Below, in pieces: positions 22,403-30,187 of a stretch of 37,408 nucleotides of DNA (positions are counted from its first letter, which is position 1; every line of letters starts with the position of its first letter). A program made the translations under genes and the position numbers. Below the pieces are notes generated by a model. It was not told the DNA's origin. It ran no database searches and worked only from the letters and a program-made list of their open reading frames with translations. The DNA comes from Mycoplasmatota bacterium (GTDB lineage: Bacteria; Bacillota_I; Bacilli_A; Acholeplasmatales; Acholeplasmataceae), in contig JANKMU010000013.1 in assembly GCA_024650045.1 (NCBI GenBank), positions 16,773 through 54,180 on the forward strand, written 5' to 3'.

Positions 22403-24385
22403 TTGAAAACAGAACTGTATTCGCTATCCAAAATTTTTAATGATTATATTTATAGAATTCCAGATTATCAGCGAGGGTATTCTTGGACTAAGGTTGAATT
22501 GTTCGACTTTTGGGATGACTTAACAAGACTGAATGAAACTAACAATCATTATGTCGGAGTTCTCACTTTGGAACCAGTATCAAAAGATACGTATCAATCA
22601 TGGAATAACGATATTTGGTTGATTAATTCTAAAAGTTATACACCATATTATGTAGTTGATGGACAACAAAGACTTACCACATCTGTCATATTGATAAAAG
22701 CAATTACAACTGTAGCCCGAGAGAAAAAAATAGGAATGCTAAATTTTACATCAATTGAGGAAATTGAGAGAAAATTCTTATATGAAACTTTGCCAGGTAC
22801 AAATTCAGTTTCCTTTCTATTCTGCTATGAAAAAGAGAATCCTAGTTTCAACTATTTATCAAACTATATTTTCTTTGATCAAAAAATCGTCAATAATACT
22901 GGTGACGAAACGATATACACTAGTAATTTAAGCGAAGCTAAAGAATTTTTTATAGAGAGACTATTGAAACTCGATAAAAAAGACTTAGAATCTATCTATA
23001 AAAAAATCTCCCAAAGGTTTCTTTTTAATATTTATCAAATATCTGAAGATATTGATGTGTTTGTAACATTTGAAACCATGAACAACAGAGGGAAACCATT
23101 GTCATATTTAGAGTTACTAAAAAATAGGTTGATTTATATAAGTACACTTTTAACTAATTGTCCAGATGAGAATAAAAGAAAAATTCGTGAGGATATCAAC
23201 GACTGTTGGAAAGACATTTATCATTATTTAGGAAAAAATAAGAACAATAAATTACAGGATGATGAATTCTTAGACGCGCACTTTTCAATATATACTTATA
23301 AAAAAGAAGTTATGGAAGACTATTTAAAGAGAAATCTTTTATTTCGAAGATACGATGAAGTCGTATATCAAAGTAAAATATTATTATCTGCTTATTTTGT
23401 ACCATCATTAATAGGTTCAGAAATTGGAATAAGTGAGATTTCAACATATATCAAAAGCCTAAAAAACAGCATAGCTAAGTGGTATATGATCCATAACCCA
23501 AGTGAATCATATTTTAATGGTGATATACAGGAATACTTAGGGAAACTTAGATATATTTCATATAGAAATCGAACCATTAGAGCTCTATCAAGAAGATCAA
23601 ATTTTGATTTACCTAAAGTGTTTACATTGTTAATGCTTACAAAAGAGAAAGATTCGAAAAAAATGCTCAAGTTTTTGGTTTCACTTGAAAGACTACTCTT
23701 TATCACATCTTGTTTTAGTGGTTTTTATTATGCAGTTGATATTGAAAACACGAGTTTAACACAAACACTTGAAGATTATAAAAAAGATGCAATTACTATT
23801 GAGGATGTCATAACAAAATTTGATAAGGTTTCACAAGTTTTTACAAGTTCAGATAACATAAAAACACTTGTAAAATACTACTCTAAGGAAGGCTTCTATG
23901 ATTCACAGTTTAACATCAAGTATTTCATGTATGAATATGAGTTTGAGTTGATGAAACGATCAAAAACCGGAGTAATGAAACTAGACATAGAAGAATATTT
24001 TAGCAAAGACAACAATACAATTGAACATATTTATCCAAAAAATGCTAGAGATAATTATTGGACGAATCTATTCTCAACTTACTCTACTGCACATAAAAAG
24101 ATTATTAGAAATTCTTTAGGGAACTTAGTTGCAGTTTCTGGACTAAAGAATGATAAACTGGGTAACTCAAGTTTTAGGATGAAGATAGATAATGGGAACA
24201 ATTTCGGATTCAAGTATGGTTCATACTCGGAAATAGAACTTACTCAGTACACCGATTGGTCTATTAAGGAGATAAAGAAGAGAGGTATACTGTTAGTAGA
24301 CTTTCTTCAAAAACGTTGGGGTATAAAAATTAGTGATGATAGTGCGGGTAAATTGGCATTTTTAGGGTTGAATAGTATTAAATAA
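22403..24385 (+). CDS. GmrSD-type restriction protein (DUF262-DUF1524)
   Basis: The 660-residue protein starts at TTG 22403 behind AAAGGAGGGG. The N-terminal DUF262 domain (about 5-250) shows IPDYQRGYSW (19-28) and VVDGQQRLTT (about 84-93), the ParB-like nucleotide-binding motifs in which D-G-Q-Q-R is most conserved. NRGKPLSYLELLKNRL lies further on. The C-terminal DUF1524 domain holds the HNH-type nuclease motif IEHIYPKN with His542 and the later RNSLGNLVAVSGLKNDKLGN. This single-chain DUF262-DUF1524 arrangement matches GmrSD, a type IV enzyme that cuts modified (glucosylated hydroxymethylcytosine) phage DNA using NTP. Here the recognised modification is unknown. It is the last clear gene of the tRNA-Cys island. 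Confidence 0.85.
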   Translation: MKTELYSLSKIFNDYIYRIPDYQRGYSWTKVELFDFWDDLTRLNETNNHYVGVLTLEPVSKDTYQSWNNDIWLINSKSYTPYYVVDGQQRLTTSVILIKAITTVAREKKIGMLNFTSIEEIERKFLYETLPGTNSVSFLFCYEKENPSFNYLSNYIFFDQKIVNNTGDETIYTSNLSEAKEFFIERLLKLDKKDLESIYKKISQRFLFNIYQISEDIDVFVTFETMNNRGKPLSYLELLKNRLIYISTLLTNCPDENKRKIREDINDCWKDIYHYLGKNKNNKLQDDEFLDAHFSIYTYKKEVMEDYLKRNLLFRRYDEVVYQSKILLSAYFVPSLIGSEIGISEISTYIKSLKNSIAKWYMIHNPSESYFNGDIQEYLGKLRYISYRNRTIRALSRRSNFDLPKVFTLLMLTKEKDSKKMLKFLVSLERLLFITSCFSGFYYAVDIENTSLTQTLEDYKKDAITIEDVITKFDKVSQVFTSSDNIKTLVKYYSKEGFYDSQFNIKYFMYEYEFELMKRSKTGVMKLDIEEYFSKDNNTIEHIYPKNARDNYWTNLFSTYSTAHKKIIRNSLGNLVAVSGLKNDKLGNSSFRMKIDNGNNFGFKYGSYSEIELTQYTDWSIKEIKKRGILLVDFLQKRWGIKISDDSAGKLAFLGLNSIK

Positions 24386-24599
24386 TAATTACAATGATAG
24401 AGACACTTCGAAATAGACATTTATGTTCTTGTGTCAATTGCCTTGTATCTCAAAGTAATGAGATTAGATTCAGGCAACTACTTTCTGGATTTTTCCACTA
24501 TTTTCCACTTTAGGCTATTTTCTTACCAGTTAAGGTTTTTTAGCCTCAAATTCACGACCCTTTAAGGTTAACAATGACTCCAAACATATGATTTAAAAG

Positions 24600-24628
24600 A
24601 CGTATGGATATCATCTATGCGTTTTTTT
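24600..24628 (+). terminator. Intrinsic terminator
   Basis: Stem ACGTATGGAT / ATCTATGCGT (24600-24609 and 24613-24622, two G-T pairs) with loop ATC and a run of seven T (24622-24628). It lies 214 bases after the GmrSD-type gene. Confidence 0.75.
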
Positions 24629-24652
24629 GTTAACCAAATCATCAGTTCGATT

Positions 24653-24680
24653 TTGAATAACTACCAATAACAAGTATAAT
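24653..24680 (+). promoter_or_regulatory. Promoter of the NYN/OST-HTH gene
   Basis: TTGAAT (24653-24658), a 16-base spacer and TATAAT (24675-24680), 33 bases before the ATG. Confidence 0.6.
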
Positions 24681-24713
24681 AGAAGAGGATATATTTATAG
24701 AAAGGAATTAAAA

Positions 24714-25634
24714 ATGGAAAAAACAGAATATAAAATAGCTTTGATGATAGATTCTGAGAATGTATCATTTAAGTACATTAAATCAGTTATGAATGAAATT
24801 TCAAAATACGGAAAAATAGTAATCGCAAGATTTTATGGAGATATTAATAATTTATCAAGAGATTGGCACCGCACAGCACAGGATAACGCGATTAAGCCAG
24901 TGCATCAGTACAATGTTGCTGTTGGGAAGAATGCAGCAGATATGGCAATGGCACTTGATGCACAAGAAGTTATGTATCAAGGTAGAGTTAATGCATTCTT
25001 TTTAGTAACAAGTGATAGTGACTTCACACCACTTGCAGTAAAACTTAGAGAAGGCGGTATGCATGTTATTGGTGTAGGTAACGAAAAGAAAGTTACTGAA
25101 GCTTTTAGATCAGCATGCAACGAGTTTAAATATTTCGAATATCTAGATGATGAAGATGACGATGATGAGATTCCAGAATCTGTTGAAGCATCAACAAGAA
25201 ACACACAAGAAATTGGAAATATCATTAAAAGTATCATTATTGAAAATGGAATTGATAACAAAATACAGTTAAGTCGTTTAGGTGATATTTTAGTCAATAG
25301 ATTCTCAGATTTCGATTCAAGAAAATATGGAGCTAAAACATTATCAAGTTTAGTCAATACCATCAGTGGATTAGCAATTAGTCAAGAAAAAACAACAACG
25401 TTTGTTACGTTTTATACAAAAATGAATATGAATGATGTTACTAAAGCTATTATTGACATTATTTCAATGAATAAGAGTAAAGAAATGATCTTAACTAAGA
25501 TAAAACAAGAGTTAGAAAAAATATACCCTGAATTTAATTATCAGGAATTAGGTTTTACACGTTTTAGTAAACTCGTTGGAAGTATTGATTCGATAACCGT
25601 TAAAAATAACGCTGCGAAACTTAAAGTGAAATGA
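24714..25634 (+). CDS. NYN-domain RNase with two OST-HTH (LOTUS) domains
   Basis: The 306-residue protein has an N-terminal NYN (PIN-like) nuclease domain (about 5-140) with the acidic residues expected for metal binding: Asp13 (MIDSEN), Asp76 (KNAADMAMALDA), and Asp101 and Asp103 (TSDSDFTPL). An acidic linker (about 145-158) leads to two OST-HTH/LOTUS-like domains: IGNIIKSIIIENGIDNKIQL (from about 166) and AIIDIISMNKSKEMILTKIK (from about 243). LabA/DUF88-type NYN proteins with LOTUS domains are thought to cut or bind RNA, the LOTUS part contacting G-rich RNA. The stop overlaps the start of the Smr gene (ATGA), so the two are coupled. Whether it belongs to the island or the core chromosome is uncertain. 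Confidence 0.9.
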   Translation: MEKTEYKIALMIDSENVSFKYIKSVMNEISKYGKIVIARFYGDINNLSRDWHRTAQDNAIKPVHQYNVAVGKNAADMAMALDAQEVMYQGRVNAFFLVTSDSDFTPLAVKLREGGMHVIGVGNEKKVTEAFRSACNEFKYFEYLDDEDDDDEIPESVEASTRNTQEIGNIIKSIIIENGIDNKIQLSRLGDILVNRFSDFDSRKYGAKTLSSLVNTISGLAISQEKTTTFVTFYTKMNMNDVTKAIIDIISMNKSKEMILTKIKQELEKIYPEFNYQELGFTRFSKLVGSIDSITVKNNAAKLKVK

Positions 25635-25966
25635 AAACTTTTGATATAAAAAGTCAAATGCCTACAACACTAGAAGCAGGAAAAAAGCTAGCAGTCATTA
25701 TTAAAAATTGTACTGGTAAAGATCAAGCAATTAAAATTATTCATGGTTATGGTTCTTCAGGTGTTGGTGGTTCAATTAAACAAGCTGTTCATTCATCTTT
25801 AAGAAACAGAGTTAAACGTGGTGAAATCAAGGCATACATCCCAGGAGAAGCATTTAGAGAAATGCTCGGATATGATGAAGTAATTCAAACATACTCAAAT
25901 CTAATTAAATCAGATTCTGATTATAAAAAGGGAAACGATGGTATTACATATATTATCTTAAAATAG
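25631..25966 (+). CDS. Small stand-alone Smr domain protein
   Basis: The 111-residue protein is essentially one Smr (small MutS-related) domain. The core KIIHGYGSSGVGGSIKQAV (about 35-53) contains the HGxGxxG motif, and the rest follows the Smr pattern with an alternating alpha/beta layout and a basic segment LRNRVKRGE. The other Smr motif (D-x-H before the first strand) is not clearly present. Smr domains nick or bind DNA or RNA; in bacteria they include ribosome-collision nucleases. Translational overlap with the NYN/OST-HTH RNase gene suggests a joint role in RNA handling, which is inference. Confidence 0.8.
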   Translation: MKTFDIKSQMPTTLEAGKKLAVIIKNCTGKDQAIKIIHGYGSSGVGGSIKQAVHSSLRNRVKRGEIKAYIPGEAFREMLGYDEVIQTYSNLIKSDSDYKKGNDGITYIILK

Positions 25967-25981
25967 CACGAGGAAGAAATT

Positions 25982-26797
25982 ATGAGTTTAGAGCAGATTA
26001 AAAGAAAAAAAGCAGTTTATGAAACTTGGTTTATCATTTTTATCATCATTACAGCCTTATCATTTATTCTTTACATGACAAATCCTATTCTAATGATTGG
26101 CTTTATCTTAGGTGGATTAGGTACAACAGCTATGGGTGGTTTTCTCAAAAAACTTAGCAATGAATTCAAAAATGTTTATGTAAGAGAAATGCTAGATAAG
26201 TTAATACCTGGTTGTACATATGAACCAGAAAGAGGGCTGGATTCCTATTATGTTTATGATTCAAAGATATTAAAAAAAGAAGATCGATACCATAGCGAAG
26301 ATTATTTAGAAGGTCAATTATTAGGTAAACATTTTATCTCAGCAGACGTTCATCTAAGAGATGTTAGAAGAAGTGGGAAATCAACAACCGTTGTTACAGT
26401 ATTTCAAGGAAGATTTTTTGAAATTGATTTTAATAAAAAATTTGAAAATGATGTCTATATTATGCCCAATAGAACGCTTTTGTTTGGACTATTTGAGGGC
26501 ATGAAACGTGTTGATTTAGAATATATTGATTTTAATCAAACTTTTGATGTTTTCTCTAAGGATCAATACTCTGCATTTTATTTATTAAAACCAAGATTTA
26601 TGGAAAAACTTCTTGAGTTCTCAAATATAGCTAAACGGACAATGTTTGGTTTTAGAGATAAAAAAGTAATGATAGCACTAGATACTCGCGTTGATTCATT
26701 TGATTTAAAAATGTTTAGAGCTATAGACACACAATTTTTTGATGATATTAAAAAAGAAGTAAAACTTATTGAAGATTTAATAGAACTTATACCATAA
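25982..26797 (+). CDS. DUF3137 family membrane protein
   Basis: The 271-residue protein has a short basic N-terminus, two membrane helices (about 17-37 and 38-57), then a soluble domain. The soluble part shows the DUF3137 pattern: YEPERGLD, YHSEDYLEGQLLG (about 103-115), HLRDVRRSGKSTTVVTVFQGRFFEIDFNKKF. DUF3137 proteins are common in low-GC bacteria, usually beside LemA, but their function is not established. No lemA gene is adjacent here. It starts 16 bases after the Smr gene, so it is probably the third gene of the same transcript, and it ends before a clear terminator. Confidence 0.8.
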   Translation: MSLEQIKRKKAVYETWFIIFIIITALSFILYMTNPILMIGFILGGLGTTAMGGFLKKLSNEFKNVYVREMLDKLIPGCTYEPERGLDSYYVYDSKILKKEDRYHSEDYLEGQLLGKHFISADVHLRDVRRSGKSTTVVTVFQGRFFEIDFNKKFENDVYIMPNRTLLFGLFEGMKRVDLEYIDFNQTFDVFSKDQYSAFYLLKPRFMEKLLEFSNIAKRTMFGFRDKKVMIALDTRVDSFDLKMFRAIDTQFFDDIKKEVKLIEDLIELIP

Positions 26798-26802
26798 AAC
26801 AA

Positions 26803-26827
26803 TAAACACTAGAAATAGTGTTTTTTT
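26803..26827 (+). terminator. Intrinsic terminator after the DUF3137 gene
   Basis: Perfect 8-bp stem AAACACTA / TAGTGTTT (26803-26810 and 26815-26822), GAAA loop, run of T. Confidence 0.88.
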
Positions 26828-26863
26828 ATTTATAAAAGGCATTAAGTAAATATAAAAACTATT

Positions 26864-26877
26864 GGAAAACGTTATCA
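26864..26877 (+). promoter_or_regulatory. cre-like (CcpA-type) site before the hydrogenase operon
   Basis: GGAAAACGTTATCA matches the catabolite-responsive consensus TGnAAnCGnTnnCA at all but the first base. Eleven bases of it (GAAAACGTTAT) recur exactly before the esterase gene at 35601-35611. It lies about 55 bases upstream of the operon's -10. No CcpA gene is in the window, so this is tentative. Confidence 0.35.
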
Positions 26878-26929
26878 TTAAAGAAATAAAATTATTTATC
26901 TAAAATATACTTTATTTTCTAATAATAAA

Positions 26930-26938
26930 TGTTATAAT
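26930..26938 (+). promoter_or_regulatory. Extended -10 promoter of the hydrogenase operon
   Basis: TGT-TATAAT is a perfect extended -10, 37 bases before the ATG at 26976. The in-frame ATG at 26937 lies inside this element, which rules it out as the start codon. Confidence 0.65.
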
Positions 26939-26975
26939 GAACTTGAAAATAACGATACAATTCAAGGAGTATTAT

Positions 26976-27476
26976 ATGAACACAAATTCACACATTACCA
27001 GTGAGAAGTTGGCTCTTTTTAACTTGCAATTAGAAAAGAATAAAAAATGTCCAGGACCACTTATGCCTACGCTACACGATGCGCAGCATATTTTTGGTTA
27101 TATTCCAATTTCTATTCAAAAAATCATTTCTAAAGAGCTCAATGAAAGCATCGCAAAAATTAATGGAGTAGTTACTTTTTATGGTAACTTCTCAGTTGTT
27201 CCAAAAGGAAAAAGAACCATTGGTGTCTGTTTGGGTACAGCATGTTATGTGCGTGGTTCACAAACCGTTATGGATACGTTAGAAGATGAACTTAAAGTGA
27301 AATCTGGTGAAACAACTAAAGATGGGGAGTTTACACTTTGTGCAACTAGATGTATAGGTGCATGTGGACTTGCTCCAGTATTTTCTGTAGATGATCACAT
27401 CTATGGAAATGCGAGTGTAACTAAGGCAAAACAGATACTTAAAGAAATGAAGGAAAATAAAGATGAAATTATATGA
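26976..27476 (+). CDS. hydC: NADH-dependent [FeFe] hydrogenase subunit HydC (NuoE/HndA-like)
   Basis: With AAGGAG just before the ATG at 26976 the product is 166 residues. It has the thioredoxin-like [2Fe-2S] fold of NuoE. The four ligands are Cys85 and Cys90 (CLGTAC) and Cys126 and Cys130 (CIGAC), followed by GLAP. The N-terminal helical part (PLMPTLHDAQHIFGYIP) and the VVTFYGNF segment are typical. HydC passes electrons from the NADH-oxidising subunit HydB within the trimeric soluble hydrogenase. In this operon it is separated from hydB and hydA by six small genes, an arrangement also known from other fermentative anaerobes. It opens the operon behind an extended -10 promoter. Confidence 0.93.
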   Translation: MNTNSHITSEKLALFNLQLEKNKKCPGPLMPTLHDAQHIFGYIPISIQKIISKELNESIAKINGVVTFYGNFSVVPKGKRTIGVCLGTACYVRGSQTVMDTLEDELKVKSGETTKDGEFTLCATRCIGACGLAPVFSVDDHIYGNASVTKAKQILKEMKENKDEII

Positions 27477-27846
27477 CATCATTTCTAAATACAATTGTAA
27501 AGTTTATACACCAGATATTATGAAGAACATAGAGATTAACTATGCTTTTTGTTCAGATTTAATGAGTGATGCATTAATGATTCTTAATTCAGTTAAAGAT
27601 CAAGGCATACTCGATGAGAGTGCTTTAATTACAGGTTTAACAACAAATCAATCAATCAGAACCGCTGAAATGTTAGATGTTCAAGTGGTCCTTTTAGTTC
27701 GCGGAAAAGTACCTTCAACAAAAGTTGTTGATTTAGCAAATGAATCTAATATTATGTTGATTGCTACTGAGTCTACGATGTTTAATACAAGTGGCATGAT
27801 GTATCAAGATGGTATAAAGGGTATTATTTATAATCAGCAATGGTAG
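27463..27846 (+). CDS. DRTGG-domain protein in hydrogenase operon (first copy)
   Basis: This 127-residue protein overlaps the end of hydC by 14 bases. Its layout fits a DRTGG domain: KVYTPDIMKNIEINYAFCSDLMSDALM is followed by ESALITGLTTNQSIRTAEML and VQVVLLVRGKVPSTKVVDLANESNIMLIAT. DRTGG domains occur beside CBS or phosphotransacetylase domains and as small proteins in [FeFe] hydrogenase operons. They are presumed ligand-binding, with no proven ligand. A second, shorter copy lies two genes downstream, on the other side of a GHKL ATPase. There is no catalytic motif. Inference: sensor or adaptor controlling the hydrogenase or its expression. Confidence 0.8.
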   Translation: MKLYDIISKYNCKVYTPDIMKNIEINYAFCSDLMSDALMILNSVKDQGILDESALITGLTTNQSIRTAEMLDVQVVLLVRGKVPSTKVVDLANESNIMLIATESTMFNTSGMMYQDGIKGIIYNQQW

Positions 27847-28274
27847 ATAAAGAATATCAAATTATCGCAAACAACTTTGATTTAGCTGGACGTGCTTCTA
27901 GCGATATTAAAAAAACATTAAAAGAACTTAATATTAATCCAGGTATTATTAAAAAGGTTTGTGCATCATCTTATGAAGCGGAGATTAATGTGGTTATCCA
28001 CTCTGTTGGGGGTTATGCTACATTTCATTTAGATGAAAATGAAATTGTTCTAGACTTCTATGATGATGGACCTGGGATATTTGATATTGACCTAGCAATG
28101 CTTGAAGGATATTCAACTGCTAATCTGGTTGCTAATTCTAATGGATTTGGCGCAGGTATGGGATTATCCAATATCAAGAGATCTTCAGATAAACTAGAAA
28201 TTGAATCAGATGAATTTGGTACACACCTTAGAATAACTTTTTTTCTTCGAGGTAACAAACATGAAAGTTTCTAG
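27840..28274 (+). CDS. GHKL ATPase, RsbW-like (first copy)
   Basis: The 144-residue protein is a single histidine-kinase-like ATPase domain of the anti-sigma-factor (RsbW) type. The N box is SYEAEINVVIHS, the G1 box is DDGPGI and the G2 box is GFGAGMGLSNIKR. The start overlaps the preceding gene by 7 bases. RsbW-type proteins phosphorylate an anti-sigma antagonist or bind a sigma factor. No sigma factor or STAS partner is in this window, so its target is unknown; the DRTGG proteins on either side are the nearest candidates. Confidence 0.83.
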   Translation: MVDKEYQIIANNFDLAGRASSDIKKTLKELNINPGIIKKVCASSYEAEINVVIHSVGGYATFHLDENEIVLDFYDDGPGIFDIDLAMLEGYSTANLVANSNGFGAGMGLSNIKRSSDKLEIESDEFGTHLRITFFLRGNKHESF

Positions 28275-28587
28275 TATCTTATCTAACGATTTTATTTTAT
28301 TAACGAATAATTTAGATATCGAATATAGTGGATGTTATGCAACAGATTTATTAAGTGCAGCAATCAAAAGTGCTGAGCCCAATAATCTTTTAGTAACGAT
28401 TATCAATCATACAACAACAATAGCTTTGGCTGTAATGATTGATCTAAAAGCGATTATCATTTCTGAAAACAGACCTGTTACTCAAGAAATGATAGATAAA
28501 GCAAATGACGAGTCAATCGCTTTAATTCATACATCACTAAAAACATATGAAGTCATTATCAACTTATTTCAAAGAGGTTTGATATGA
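28261..28587 (+). CDS. DRTGG-like protein in hydrogenase operon (second copy)
   Basis: The 108-residue protein overlaps the ATPase gene by 14 bases, with CGAGGT as ribosome binding site. It aligns in outline with the DRTGG protein at 27463: YSGCYATDLLSAAIKSAE matches INYAFCSDLMSDALMIL in layout. VTIINHTTTIALAVMIDLKAIIISENRPVTQEMIDKANDESIALIHT follows the same strand-helix order as the first copy. It lacks about 20 residues of that copy. No catalytic residues are seen. The two copies probably form homo- or heterodimers, as DRTGG domains usually do (inference). Confidence 0.72.
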   Translation: MKVSSILSNDFILLTNNLDIEYSGCYATDLLSAAIKSAEPNNLLVTIINHTTTIALAVMIDLKAIIISENRPVTQEMIDKANDESIALIHTSLKTYEVIINLFQRGLI

Positions 28588-29285
28588 AGTATTATTATGA
28601 TTTGCACATACATTCTGTGCTATCACCTTGTGCCGATGACTTGATGACACCAAATAATATATTTAATATGGCGAACTTAAAAAAATTAAATATTATTTCT
28701 ATTACAGACCATAATTCACTCAAACAACTTTCTGTTTGTTATGAACTATCGAAAAGTTATGATATGCTTTTTATTCCTGGGGTCGAAATAGAGGTACAAG
28801 AAGGTTTTCATGTATTATGCTATTTTAAACATGTTGAGCAAGCTCTAGCTTTCGATACATTTTTAGAATCTTATATTCATAGACAAAGATATGATCATGA
28901 TTTATATGGCAAACAGGCAATAACTAATCTAGATGATGAGATTATTGACTATTATCCATATCATTTAGCAAATTCCCTTACTCTTTCTTTTAATGATTTA
29001 CTTTTTTCTTTGAAACCCTATGATCATATCTTAGTTTATGCACACCTTAATCGTGAAAAAAATAGTGGAATCTCTTATATAAAAGAGTATCCACTAAATG
29101 CTATCGAATTAACACATCATGTTCAAGCAGACTTTATTAATAAACATCAATTAGAAAATCATAAGATACTATATAATTCAGATGCTCATCAAATCATAGA
29201 CATTTCAGAGATTAATAATAAAAATGAAATGGAGTTAGAAAGCTTAACAATAGAGGCTTTCTTTGAGTATTTTAAAAATGGATGA
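28584..29285 (+). CDS. PHP-domain metal-dependent phosphoesterase
   Basis: The 233-residue protein starts with YYDLHIHSVLSPCADDLMTP, the first PHP motif (His8, His10). It continues with SITDHN (Asp42, His43), PGVEIEVQEGFHVLCYF, YAHLNREKNSG and YNSDAH near the C-terminus, which are the remaining metal-binding motifs. PHP proteins hydrolyse phosphate esters using two or three metals. Stand-alone members act on nucleoside 3',5'-bisphosphates, histidinol phosphate or nucleic-acid ends, and the substrate here is not known. The start overlaps the preceding stop (ATGA). PHP genes are recurrent members of hydrogenase operons of this type in Clostridia, with no defined role. Confidence 0.87.
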   Translation: MKYYYDLHIHSVLSPCADDLMTPNNIFNMANLKKLNIISITDHNSLKQLSVCYELSKSYDMLFIPGVEIEVQEGFHVLCYFKHVEQALAFDTFLESYIHRQRYDHDLYGKQAITNLDDEIIDYYPYHLANSLTLSFNDLLFSLKPYDHILVYAHLNREKNSGISYIKEYPLNAIELTHHVQADFINKHQLENHKILYNSDAHQIIDISEINNKNEMELESLTIEAFFEYFKNG

Positions 29286-29814
29286 TTTAGCAAACTATTT
29301 ACTTGATATCATTCAAAACTCTATACAAGCAAGATCAACAATGATTAAGCTTTCTATTATAGAAGATGAAGTATTAAAAATAAAAATAATCGATAACGGT
29401 ATTGGAATGTCCGAAAAAGTCCTAAACCAAGTTACGTCTCCTTTTTATACAACGAGAACAACAAGAAAAGTCGGACTAGGGTTACCGCTTATTAAAATGC
29501 TTTGTGAACAAACCGATGGAGATTTTAGAATAGAATCAACTGAAGGTTTAGGGACATCTCTATATTTGATGATGCATCATCATCACATCGATATGCCACC
29601 TATGGGTAATTTAGGTGAAATGATTTATACAATTAGCATACATCAAGATGTGAGTGAGTTTATTTTCACATATGAGAAAAATCAGAAAAAATATACTTAT
29701 CAACTAACAGAGATTAGACGTATTTTAGGAGAAACATTAACAACTTATTCAGTTATGCAAGGATTGATCGAACACATCAATCAAGAAATAGAACTTAGAC
29801 GAGGTGACTTATGA
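29278..29814 (+). CDS. GHKL ATPase, histidine-kinase-like (second copy)
   Basis: The start chosen is ATG 29278, overlapping the PHP gene by 8 bases. A TTG at 29263 with GAGG upstream is an alternative that would add five residues. The 178-residue protein has an N box DIIQNSIQA right at the N-terminus, a G1 box DNGIGMSE, and a G2 region TTRKVGLGLPLIK followed by STEGLGTSLYLMM. It lacks the histidine-containing dimerisation domain of a sensor kinase. A further C-terminal part of about 60 residues (about 115-178) has no motif I can name. The histidine run HHHH in the middle may bind metal. With the first ATPase it makes two GHKL proteins in one operon. Confidence 0.83.
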   Translation: MDDLANYLLDIIQNSIQARSTMIKLSIIEDEVLKIKIIDNGIGMSEKVLNQVTSPFYTTRTTRKVGLGLPLIKMLCEQTDGDFRIESTEGLGTSLYLMMHHHHIDMPPMGNLGEMIYTISIHQDVSEFIFTYEKNQKKYTYQLTEIRRILGETLTTYSVMQGLIEHINQEIELRRGDL

Positions 29815-30179
29815 AATCTTTAGACGATTTAAAGAAATTAAGAGATGAAGCTTTAAAAAGAATGAATATGCGTTATGTCAAAAATGGATATCGAGTTCAA
29901 ATTGGCATGGGGACATGTGGGATTGCATCAGGTGCTAAACCTGTTTTAGCAGCATTTTTAGAGCTGGTTGAGTATCATAGTTTAAACAATGTTACAGTAA
30001 CTCAAGTAGGTTGTATGGGTGAATGTGCTTATGAACCTATGGTAGAGATTATTGATGAGGCAGGACGGTCTTTTGTTTACTGCAATGTAACAAAAGATAT
30101 GGTGAAGCAAATTATTGAAAAACATATACAAAGCAATCAACCTATTGATAAGTATTTGTTATCAACTAGAAAAGGTTAG
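29811..30179 (+). CDS. hndB: HndB-like [2Fe-2S] ferredoxin-domain protein
   Basis: The 122-residue protein is a thioredoxin-like ferredoxin domain. It has the HndB-type signature MGTCGIASGAK and the second cysteine pair GCMGECAYEP, plus a further Cys in FVYCNV. The first pair of the usual C-x4-C is therefore reduced to one cysteine, as in other HndB proteins. HndB is the small subunit next to the NADH-binding subunit in NADP-reducing hydrogenase (Hnd) and probably carries electrons between subunits. The start overlaps the preceding stop (ATGA), and hydB follows after 8 bases. Confidence 0.85.
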   Translation: MKSLDDLKKLRDEALKRMNMRYVKNGYRVQIGMGTCGIASGAKPVLAAFLELVEYHSLNNVTVTQVGCMGECAYEPMVEIIDEAGRSFVYCNVTKDMVKQIIEKHIQSNQPIDKYLLSTRKG

Positions 30180-30187
30180 GTGATGTT

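Larger units (their letters stand above)
24386..24713. other. Gene-free stretch closing the accessory island
   Basis: It holds an imperfect tandem of TTTTCCAC (about 24490-24510), an inverted repeat AGGCTA / TAGCCT (24512-24517 and 24540-24545), a terminator (24600-24628) and the promoter of the next gene. GCCTCAAA at 24543-24550 equals, inverted, eight bases of the tRNA-Cys 3' end, too short to call an attachment site. No gene is supported. Confidence 0.4.

Noticed and set aside
24543-24550. GCCTCAAA as the distal attachment site of the island
   Set aside because: Only eight bases match the tRNA-Cys 3' end, in inverted orientation; too short to distinguish from chance.
26937-26976. hydC start at ATG 26937
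   Set aside because: That ATG lies inside the extended -10 TATAAT; AAGGAG precedes the ATG at 26976.
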